The position numbers were made by a program, and so were the translations under genes. A stretch of DNA of 11,930 nucleotides, from assembly GCA_023422735.1 (NCBI GenBank), contig JAFAGL010000123.1, forward strand, positions 1-11,930, given 5' to 3'. Below the pieces are notes generated by a model. The model did no database searches and had not been told where the DNA came from. It was given only the letters and a program-made list of their open reading frames with translations. Below are positions 1 to 5,595 of the stretch, in pieces; the first letter of the stretch is position 1; each line of letters begins with the position of its first letter. Source of the stretch: Pseudomonadota bacterium. GTDB lineage: Bacteria; Pseudomonadota; Alphaproteobacteria; Rhizobiales; Rhizobiaceae.

Positions 1-629
1 TCACCATCTTCCAGATAGGTAATGATGTCAGTGAACGGGGAAAGTGCAACCGCATCCGAGCCAAGGAACATTTCGCCGTCACCGTGACCGACGGCCAGGG
101 GCGGCCCATTGCGCGCCGCAACAATCAGATCGTCTTCGTTTCTGAAAAGCACCGCAAGCGCGAAGGCACCCTGAAGACGGGTCAGGGCTTTGTGCGCCGC
201 CTCGACTGGCGGCAGGCCGCGCCGAAGTTCTCGCGAGATAAGATGCGCGACAACCTCCGTGTCCGTTTGAGAAGCGAAGATAAAGCCATCATCAATAAGC
301 TCGCGTCGCAACTCAGCGAAGTTTTCGATGATGCCGTTGTGAACGATGGCAACTTCGTTCGAAAAATGCGGATGTGCATTGCATTCATTTGGAACGCCAT
401 GCGTTGCCCAACGCGTATGGCCGATCCCGATCTTTCCATCAAGCGGTTCAGCACGAAGCTTTGCTTCCAGATTGAGCAGTTTTCCTTCGGCACGACGACG
501 GTCCATCATTCCGTCGTTCAGAGTTGCAACACCGGCGGAATCGTAGCCGCGATATTCCAGTCGCTTCAAAGCATCCACGATCAGGGGTGCCACGGAAGAG
601 CGACCGATGATCCCGACTATTCCGCACAT
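1..629 (-). CDS. glmS: Glucosamine-fructose-6-phosphate aminotransferase, N-terminal part (cut by window edge)
   Basis: GlmS makes glucosamine-6-phosphate from fructose-6-phosphate and glutamine in the cytoplasm, the entry step to UDP-GlcNAc, peptidoglycan and lipid A. The gene starts at ATG 629 and is open to the left edge, giving 209 complete codons of a protein normally near 608 residues. The visible part is the class II glutamine amidotransferase domain. It begins MCGIVGIIGR, so Cys2 becomes the N-terminal nucleophile after Met removal. Further family motifs are RGYDSAG (27-33), GHTRWATHG (70-78), HNGIIEN (97-103) and QTDTEV (121-126). Both SIS sugar-isomerase domains lie off the window. 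A GGGG stretch 6 nt upstream of the ATG is a plausible ribosome binding site. The gene lies 99 nt downstream of glmU on the same strand, so the two are probably co-transcribed. The assignment is secure. Confidence 0.96.
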   Translation of the reverse strand, partial: MCGIVGIIGRSSVAPLIVDALKRLEYRGYDSAGVATLNDGMMDRRRAEGKLLNLEAKLRAEPLDGKIGIGHTRWATHGVPNECNAHPHFSNEVAIVHNGIIENFAELRRELIDDGFIFASQTDTEVVAHLISRELRRGLPPVEAAHKALTRLQGAFALAVLFRNEDDLIVAARNGPPLAVGHGDGEMFLGSDAVALSPFTDIITYLEDG

Positions 630-728
630 ATGCTGCCCCGTAATCGTATTGCATTGATGAAGACCCTCTACGTTTCGAAGGCCTTGATTAGAAGTCACTT
701 ATCGTGTCGTGACATTTCATTTGAGAGT

Positions 729-2096
729 TCAATCGGAAGACTTTTGGCGTCCGGCTTTTATGGCGCGCTGACGTTCGCGCAAATCATGCGCGCGGCCCTC
801 AATTGTTTTTTGCCGCGCACGCCCAAATGCAAGCGAATCTGCCGGCACTTCAGCGGTTATGACTGATCCGGAAGCGACATATGCGCCATTACCTATCTGC
901 ACCGGCGCAACAAGCGATGAGTTCGAGCCGATAAATGCACCCTCGCCCACCTCGGTCCGAAACTTGTTTAACCCGTCATAATTGCAAGTGATCGTCCCGG
1001 CGCCAATATTGGCTCCCGCTCCAATAGTCGCGTCTCCAATATAGGTGAGATGGTTGACCTTCGCCCCTTTGCCCACGATAGCTTTTTTAACCTCGCAGAA
1101 ATTGCCGACCTTGGCGTTTTCCGCAAGCTGCGTTCCTGGTCGAAGACGGGCAAACGGACCAATCTGCGCAGCTGCCTCCACTTCGGTTCCTTCAAGATGC
1201 GAGAAGGCATGAATGGTGACGTCACCCGCAACCTTCACTCCGCCCCCAAAGAATACGTTCGGCTCGATGATGGTATCCGCTCCGATCTCGGTATCATGAC
1301 CAAAGAAAACCGTTTCTGGAGCTATCATTGTGACGCCGTCGAGCATGGCCTTTTGGCGGCGGCGCTTCTGCCATAGGGCCTCGGCTGTTGCGAGTTCAAC
1401 GCGATTATTGACCCCCAAAACACTGGTTTCAGGCACCTCAACGGCGACAACTCTTAGGCCTTCGCTGCGCGCGATGGCGACAATATCAGTCAGATAATAT
1501 TCGCCTTTGGCATTATTGTTGCCGATCTGGTCCAAGAGTCTCACAGCATAAGCGCCAGACACCGCCATCAAGCCGCCATTGCAGAAAGTGATTGCACGTT
1601 CTTCTTCAGAGCAATCTTTTTCTTCGCGGATAGCCACAAGCTGACCGTCCTCTTCGATCAACCGCCCATAACCCTGCGCTCGCTCAGTCCGGAACCCCAC
1701 GACGACGACCGTAGAGCCATCCTTTAAGCGCTGGCGAGCAGTTTGCAGTTCATGCGCTTCCACCAGAGGTGTATCGCCAAACAGAATCAGAACGTCATCA
1801 TACGACCGCTGCAAAGCTTCTCGCGCTGCAAGAACGGCATGGCCGGTGCCTTTCCGCTCTGTTTGCAGAAATGTCTCGACTAGCCCTTGACCGTCATCGA
1901 CAGCGCTGCGGACATCCTCCGCTCCGCGGCCGACAACGACAGCAATATCCCCTGCACCCGCTGAGCGCGCAGCTTTCACAACATGCCCAACAAGGGGCAG
2001 CCCAGCGACCTTATGAAGAACCTTCGGGAGCGTGCTTTTCATTCTTGTCCCCTCGCCCGCAGCGAGAACGATAGATAAGCAGCTTCGGTCAGTCAT
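729..2096 (-). CDS. glmU: Bifunctional UDP-GlcNAc pyrophosphorylase / glucosamine-1-phosphate N-acetyltransferase
   Basis: GlmU acetylates glucosamine-1-phosphate and then couples it to UTP, giving UDP-GlcNAc for cell wall and lipopolysaccharide synthesis. The 455-residue product has the usual length. The uridyltransferase domain (about 1-230) carries LAAGEGTRMKS (11-21), PKVLH (24-28), GTGHAV (83-88) and GDTP (107-110). The C-terminal half is a left-handed beta helix of hexapeptide repeats. It includes RPGT (319-322) and NHLTYIGD (348-355), where His349 matches the acetyltransferase catalytic His, then GAGTITCNYDG (365-375). A GTG at 2108 would add four residues. The ATG at 2096 is preferred because GGAG lies 6 nt before it and MTDRSCLSIVLAAGEG fits the family N-terminus. 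A 38-codon ORF upstream overlaps this ATG. The order glmU then glmS suggests an operon for amino-sugar nucleotide synthesis. Confidence 0.97.
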   Translation of the reverse strand: MTDRSCLSIVLAAGEGTRMKSTLPKVLHKVAGLPLVGHVVKAARSAGAGDIAVVVGRGAEDVRSAVDDGQGLVETFLQTERKGTGHAVLAAREALQRSYDDVLILFGDTPLVEAHELQTARQRLKDGSTVVVVGFRTERAQGYGRLIEEDGQLVAIREEKDCSEEERAITFCNGGLMAVSGAYAVRLLDQIGNNNAKGEYYLTDIVAIARSEGLRVVAVEVPETSVLGVNNRVELATAEALWQKRRRQKAMLDGVTMIAPETVFFGHDTEIGADTIIEPNVFFGGGVKVAGDVTIHAFSHLEGTEVEAAAQIGPFARLRPGTQLAENAKVGNFCEVKKAIVGKGAKVNHLTYIGDATIGAGANIGAGTITCNYDGLNKFRTEVGEGAFIGSNSSLVAPVQIGNGAYVASGSVITAEVPADSLAFGRARQKTIEGRAHDLRERQRAIKAGRQKSSD

Positions 2097-2209
2097 AATG
2101 CACTCCACAACAAGTCTTCCAGATCGTCTATCTCACGAAAAGTGAAAAGAAAATCTGTTCCGAGCCAGCGAGGATACCGCCGGTCCATCAATCCTGATTC
2201 TTCTGGCAT
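2093..2209 (-). CDS. Possible 38-residue upstream ORF overlapping glmU start (unrecognised)
   Basis: A minus-strand frame runs from ATG 2209 to a TGA at 2093-2095 that overlaps the glmU ATG in the arrangement ATGA. It encodes MPEESGLMDR followed by RYPRWLGTDF and an acidic, leucine-rich C-terminus (REIDDLEDLLWSAL). A second in-frame ATG lies at 2188. The frame stays open a further 14 codons upstream of 2209 before a stop. No strong Shine-Dalgarno sequence precedes 2209; an AGGA lies close to 2188. It could be a leader peptide translationally coupled to glmU, the eroded C-terminus of a former upstream gene, or chance. The same DNA is also open on the plus strand for about 36 codons, which weakens the case. 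I do not recognise a family. Confidence 0.22.
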   Translation of the reverse strand: MPEESGLMDRRYPRWLGTDFLFTFREIDDLEDLLWSAL

Positions 2210-2237
2210 TCCACGATGCCAACTATGCCTCGAACAT

Positions 2238-2262
2238 GGAACGGAACCTCACGCAGTAAGTT
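2238..2262 (+). promoter_or_regulatory. Weak candidate EcfG-type (general stress sigma) promoter
   Basis: GGAAC at 2238-2242 and GTT at 2260-2262 are separated by 17 nt. This matches the alphaproteobacterial EcfG pattern GGAAC-N16-CGTT except that A replaces the C before GTT. The site lies about 28 nt upstream of the TTG start of the doubtful 73-codon ORF. GGAAC plus GTT at a fixed distance occurs by chance at appreciable frequency, so it is only a candidate. Confidence 0.18.
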
Positions 2263-2289
2263 CTAGCGTCCTTTCCTAGATATAGACAT

Positions 2290-2511
2290 TTGTCCCAGAA
2301 ACCGCAGTCCGACATCGATATTTATCTCGATGACCTTTGCACAGAGAGCATGACGGAGCCGTTGCTGCAGATATGTAAACGATTCGACGTGTCAAATACC
2401 GCGTCCGGAGCTGACCAGTTTATGGGTATCGTTGCAGATAAGGCGGAGCGTGGATTGATGATCCATCTTGACTACCGAACCGAGCCTCGCCGTCATTTCC
2501 AATTCCAATGA
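2290..2511 (+). CDS. Doubtful small hypothetical protein (73 aa)
   Basis: This open frame starts at TTG 2290 and ends at TGA 2509-2511. The product begins MSQKPQSDIDIYLDDLC, contains a hydrophilic middle segment (GADQFMGIVADKAERG, about 40-55) and ends in RRHFQFQ. It has no signal peptide or transmembrane segment and no motif I recognise. There is no clear Shine-Dalgarno sequence and the start codon is weak. In its favour are reasonable codon use, a position in an otherwise empty gap, and a GGAAC-N17-GTT element just upstream. It may be a real short gene, a fragment, or chance. Confidence 0.28.
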   Translation: MSQKPQSDIDIYLDDLCTESMTEPLLQICKRFDVSNTASGADQFMGIVADKAERGLMIHLDYRTEPRRHFQFQ

Positions 2512-2586
2512 GTGGACCGCGTGCGCGCGCAGAAGACTCTCGCTATAGGGCCACGAGACTTTGGCAAAATAAACGGTGACATAAAG

Positions 2587-2662
2587 TGGTGAGCGCGATG
2601 GGACTCGAACCCATGACCTACAGATTAAAAGTCCGTTGCTCTACCAGCTGAGCTACGCGCCC
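2587..2662 (-). tRNA. tRNA-Lys, anticodon UUU
   Basis: The reverse complement folds into a standard cloverleaf. The acceptor arms are GGGCGCG and CGCGCTC with one G-U pair. The D arm is GCTC/GAGC with AGCTGGTA in its loop. The anticodon stem is ACGGA/TCTGT around the loop CTTTTAA, which places the UUU anticodon at 2627-2629. The variable loop is AGGTC, and the T arm is ATGGG/CCCAT with loop TTCGAGT. The discriminator base is A at 2590 and the CCA end is encoded (2587-2589). The body is 73 nt. A promoter-like pair lies upstream. The gene decodes AAA and AAG lysine codons. Confidence 0.97.
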
Positions 2663-2696
2663 ACATGACCAGTCAAGCGGGTCACGAAGTTCGCGG

Positions 2697-2725
2697 AACA
2701 TATTCAGGGTCAGCAACGCGGTCAA
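2697..2725 (-). promoter_or_regulatory. Sigma-70-type promoter for tRNA-Lys
   Basis: On the minus strand TTGACC (-35, 2720-2725) and TATGTT (-10, 2697-2702) are separated by exactly 17 nt. The expected transcription start is near 2689, leaving a leader of about 27 nt before the mature tRNA 5' end at 2662. Spacing and position fit a housekeeping promoter for a single tRNA gene. Confidence 0.6.
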
Positions 2726-2925
2726 CTGGTGGTTTTCCACTTTATCGGCATATACGCGTTCCGGTACGTCGCCTTGATGGAATGAATATGTGGCACCCAC
2801 GCGAATTTGGGTTGCAGATATTTCCTTCGACGGGCAAGCGACTACTTATCGCTCTACCTCATTCGGGAGAATGGGCACAGAGAATGGACTACCTTCGCGG
2901 ACATAGTTGAACATGGAATTTAGAC

Positions 2926-5151
2926 TTGCCTAGCGACGCTCCACTGCCATCGCTTGATTTCTGCGCTCAGGAGCCCATCCGCATTCCAGGCGGTATACAG
3001 CCGCACGGCGCGTTGATTATCCTGTCAGAACCCGATCTGAAAATTCTTCAGGCGAGCGAGAATGCTTCGGAATTTCTCGGGCGCTCTCTGCTGGAGAGTT
3101 TTCAGAATGTGGAAACGCCTGCGAGCCCGTCCGCTCCTAACCTGCGACGGCAATTGCAAAATTGGCTGGCAAATTCGGCGGAGAGTTTCTCGGCAACGAT
3201 CGATATCGGCAGTAAGCCCAAACACGTCACGGCGCAGCGAGGTCCCCAAGGTGTCATTGTAGAATTTGAAGCTGCCAATACGCTGGCGGGAAATGAGGCG
3301 CATTACCAGAGGCTGCGGCGGTTCGTTGACGTGGCAGACAGCTTCGATGGAGTGCCGGCGCTTGCCCAGGCCGTGGCGAGCGAAGTTCGTGACCTCACTG
3401 GCTTTGATCGAGTGATGATCTACCGGTTCGATGAGCAGTGGAATGGCACAGTTATCGCCGAGGATGGCAATGGGACTCTGCCATCTTACCTCGATTTGCG
3501 CTTTCCTGCCTCTGACATACCGGCGCAAGCGCGTGAACTTTACCGTCTTAATCGCATCCGTCTCATACCGACCGCAGATTACAGACCGGTCTCCCTGGTT
3601 CCTACTTTGTCCCCGATTGATGGAGAACCGACCGACCTTAGTATGGTCGCCTTGCGCAGCGTTTCCCCTATCCACCTCGAATACATGCGCAACATGGGAA
3701 CTGCCGCCTCCATGTCGGTATCTCTCATAGTGGACGGTCATTTGTGGGGTCTGATTTCATGCCATCATTCTGCGGCCTACCACGTATCGCCGCCGGTTCG
3801 CGAAGCTGCTGAATTTATTGGGCGGATCGCATCGCAACAAATCGTAAGCTACGAAAAGAGTCGTGAGAATGCTCAGCGACTGGCTTTCAAGCGGACCGAA
3901 ACTGAACTTGTCGCGCATTTAAGCCGGGCCGCTTCATATCAGCAGGGACTGGTAGAACGATCCCGTCAGTGGCTCGCATTAACGAATGCTGCCAGCGCCG
4001 CAGTGGTCACTGACGGCATGGTTTTAGCGACAGGTGATGTGCCGGACGGTGAAACGATCCAACGATTGGCGGAATGGCTGCACAAGAAGAAACTTGATGC
4101 CCCCTTCGCGACTGATAACTTGTCGAAAGAATTCCCCGGTGGCTCGGAAGTCGCGGAAACATCAAGCGGACTTCTCGCCGTACCGATCTCGAGCCTGCAC
4201 CCCAGCTTCATCATGTGGTTTCGCCCGGAGGTGATACGAACCGTCAGTTGGGGCGGTAATCCGAACAAACCGACTGTGAATGAAACGGATATGCGCATCC
4301 ATCCGCGCAAATCGTTCGAGATATGGAAAGAGAGTGTGCGTGAGCACTCCTCTCCTTGGTCCCTTGCTGAAATCCATTCAGCCGGCGACTTCCGAAACGC
4401 CGTGGTTAATTTCGTGCTCAAACGTGCCGAAGAGCGTGCCGAACTTACCGAGGAGCTCGAGCGCTCAAACAAGGAGCTCGAATCCTTCTCTTATTCTATA
4501 TCGCATGATCTGCGGGCGCCGTTTCGTCATATTCTCGGCTACGCCCAACTCCTGTCGGAAGAAGAGGACGATCTCAAAGATATATCTCGGCACTATTTGT
4601 CCGGCATATCAAATGCCGCACTTTCTGCTGGTCAGCTGGTTGATGATCTTCTTCGATTTTCACAGCTAGGGCGAGCTGATCTTCACATGTCCCCTATCGA
4701 CATGAAAAAGGTTGTCGACGAAATTCAAAGGAGCCTGGATAATCTGGCGCACGACCGCTCCATAGAATGGAAAATCGGCGACTTGCCCGAAGGTTTCGGT
4801 GATGCTGCCCTAATTCGGCAAGCGCTCTATAATCTTGCTGAGAATGCCGTCAAATACAGTAGGGACAAAACGCCCGCTATTATCGAAATCTTCGGTACGG
4901 AAAACGTTTCGGAAACGACATATACCGTGCGCGACAATGGCGTGGGATTCGATATGGCTTATGGCGGCAAGCTGTTTCAGGTTTTTCAACGACTGCATCA
5001 CGTCGAGGATTTTGAGGGCACGGGTATCGGTCTCGCTTTGACTAAACGCATTATCGATCGCCACAGCGGCTCGATACGTGCTGAAGGAAAGCTCAGTTCG
5101 GGCGCTTCTTTCAGCTTTTCATTGCCGAAAGAGAAGGTCTCCAAGTCATGA
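2926..5151 (+). CDS. bphP: Bacteriophytochrome sensor histidine kinase
   Basis: This is a cytoplasmic red/far-red photoreceptor that binds biliverdin and autophosphorylates on His. The 741 residues follow PAS-GAF-PHY-HisKA-HATPase order. Cys13, in DFCAQEPIRIPGGIQPHG, is the bilin-attachment Cys of bacterial phytochromes. The GAF domain (about 135-305) has Tyr166, PASDIPAQARELY with Asp197, SPIHLEYMRNMG with His250 and ISCHH with His280. The PHY domain (about 320-500) keeps the tongue motifs WGG (442-444) and PRKSF (460-464). The kinase has SISHDLRAP with His527, N-box YNLAENAVKY (635-644), G1 DNGVG (670-674) and G2 GTGIGL (698-703). TTG 2926 is the only start available after the in-frame stop at 2908-2910, with GGAA 7 nt upstream; no ATG fits before Cys13. 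All residues expected of a Pr/Pfr-switching phytochrome are present. It is the first gene of a three-gene operon. No heme oxygenase gene adjoins it. Confidence 0.96.
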   Translation: MPSDAPLPSLDFCAQEPIRIPGGIQPHGALIILSEPDLKILQASENASEFLGRSLLESFQNVETPASPSAPNLRRQLQNWLANSAESFSATIDIGSKPKHVTAQRGPQGVIVEFEAANTLAGNEAHYQRLRRFVDVADSFDGVPALAQAVASEVRDLTGFDRVMIYRFDEQWNGTVIAEDGNGTLPSYLDLRFPASDIPAQARELYRLNRIRLIPTADYRPVSLVPTLSPIDGEPTDLSMVALRSVSPIHLEYMRNMGTAASMSVSLIVDGHLWGLISCHHSAAYHVSPPVREAAEFIGRIASQQIVSYEKSRENAQRLAFKRTETELVAHLSRAASYQQGLVERSRQWLALTNAASAAVVTDGMVLATGDVPDGETIQRLAEWLHKKKLDAPFATDNLSKEFPGGSEVAETSSGLLAVPISSLHPSFIMWFRPEVIRTVSWGGNPNKPTVNETDMRIHPRKSFEIWKESVREHSSPWSLAEIHSAGDFRNAVVNFVLKRAEERAELTEELERSNKELESFSYSISHDLRAPFRHILGYAQLLSEEEDDLKDISRHYLSGISNAALSAGQLVDDLLRFSQLGRADLHMSPIDMKKVVDEIQRSLDNLAHDRSIEWKIGDLPEGFGDAALIRQALYNLAENAVKYSRDKTPAIIEIFGTENVSETTYTVRDNGVGFDMAYGGKLFQVFQRLHHVEDFEGTGIGLALTKRIIDRHSGSIRAEGKLSSGASFSFSLPKEKVSKS

Positions 5152-5594
5152 CGAACTTGCGACCTATCCTCTTGGTTGAGGACAATCCTGCTGATGTCGA
5201 GTTAACCCTAGCCGCACTTAAGCGTAGCGGGATCGCGAACGAAGTCATTGTGGCGCGCGATGGCGTTCAGGCACTGGATTATCTGTTTCGTGAAGGCGAA
5301 TTTGCGGAACGTTTGCCGGGTTCACCAGCGGTAGTGCTGCTCGATCTAAAGCTGCCGAAAATCAATGGCCTGGAAGTTCTCGAAAAGGTGAAAGCGCATC
5401 GCGATCATCGCAACGTGCCGATAGTGATGCTGACGTCATCTCGAGAAGAAATCGATGTGGTCCGCAGTTACAGCGGCGGCGTTAATTCCTTTGTGGTCAA
5501 ACCGGTCGAATTTAATCAATTCTTTGAGGCGATCCGGCACCTCGGAATGGTGTGGGCGGTTCTCAACGAACCGTTTCCTGTAAAGTCTCCCTAG
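5148..5594 (+). CDS. Single-domain response regulator, Rcp1-like
   Basis: This 148-residue protein is one receiver domain with no output domain. It has the acidic pocket Glu11-Asp12 (LLVEDNPADVEL), phospho-acceptor Asp66 in LLDLKLPKINGLEVL, Thr96 in MLTSS and Lys118 in the Rcp1-type signature VNSFVVKPVEF. Proteins of this subfamily, named after the partner of cyanobacterial phytochrome Cph1, take phosphate from phytochrome kinases. Its ATG overlaps the bphP stop as ATGA, which points to translational coupling and a matched dose with the kinase. It probably acts by binding a partner protein or as a phosphate sink. The next gene, a hybrid kinase, begins 1 nt after its stop and is a natural candidate partner. 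The family call is firm; the exact partner is inferred. Confidence 0.93.
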   Translation: MTNLRPILLVEDNPADVELTLAALKRSGIANEVIVARDGVQALDYLFREGEFAERLPGSPAVVLLDLKLPKINGLEVLEKVKAHRDHRNVPIVMLTSSREEIDVVRSYSGGVNSFVVKPVEFNQFFEAIRHLGMVWAVLNEPFPVKSP

Positions 5595-5595
5595 A

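Larger units (their letters stand above)
2097..2586. other. Mostly non-coding gap between glmU and tRNA-Lys
   Basis: About 490 nt separate the glmU start from the tRNA. The stretch contains only the two doubtful small ORFs listed separately, a GGAAC-N17-GTT promoter-like element, and a short alternating purine-pyrimidine run (GTGCGCGCGC, 2521-2530). I see no convincing -35/-10 pair for glmU, no riboswitch and no strong terminator. A 5-bp stem with an 11-nt loop at 2538-2558, downstream of the tRNA, lacks a proper U tract. The low density of clear features would fit a decayed gene, but this is inference. Confidence 0.5.

Noticed and set aside
630..728. glmS ribozyme or other riboswitch before glmS
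   Set aside because: The glmS ribozyme is a feature of Gram-positive bacteria and none of its conserved core was recognised. Only a weak GTCAC/GTGAC inverted repeat at 694-713 is visible.
84..866. Plus-strand open frame of 260 codons
   Set aside because: It runs antisense across glmS, the glmU-glmS gap and the end of glmU. The minus-strand frames encode unmistakable enzymes; this frame has no recognisable motif.
2531..2560. Terminator downstream of tRNA-Lys
   Set aside because: The stem is only 5 bp with an 11-nt loop and is not followed by a proper U tract on the minus strand.
2665..2910. Plus-strand open frame of 81 codons between the tRNA and bphP
   Set aside because: It overlaps the tRNA-Lys promoter on the opposite strand, has no ribosome binding site and its product looks random. 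It ends in the stop just before bphP.
3025..3741. Minus-strand open frame of 238 codons
   Set aside because: It is a shadow of the phytochrome PAS-GAF coding region; the opposing frame has every family motif.
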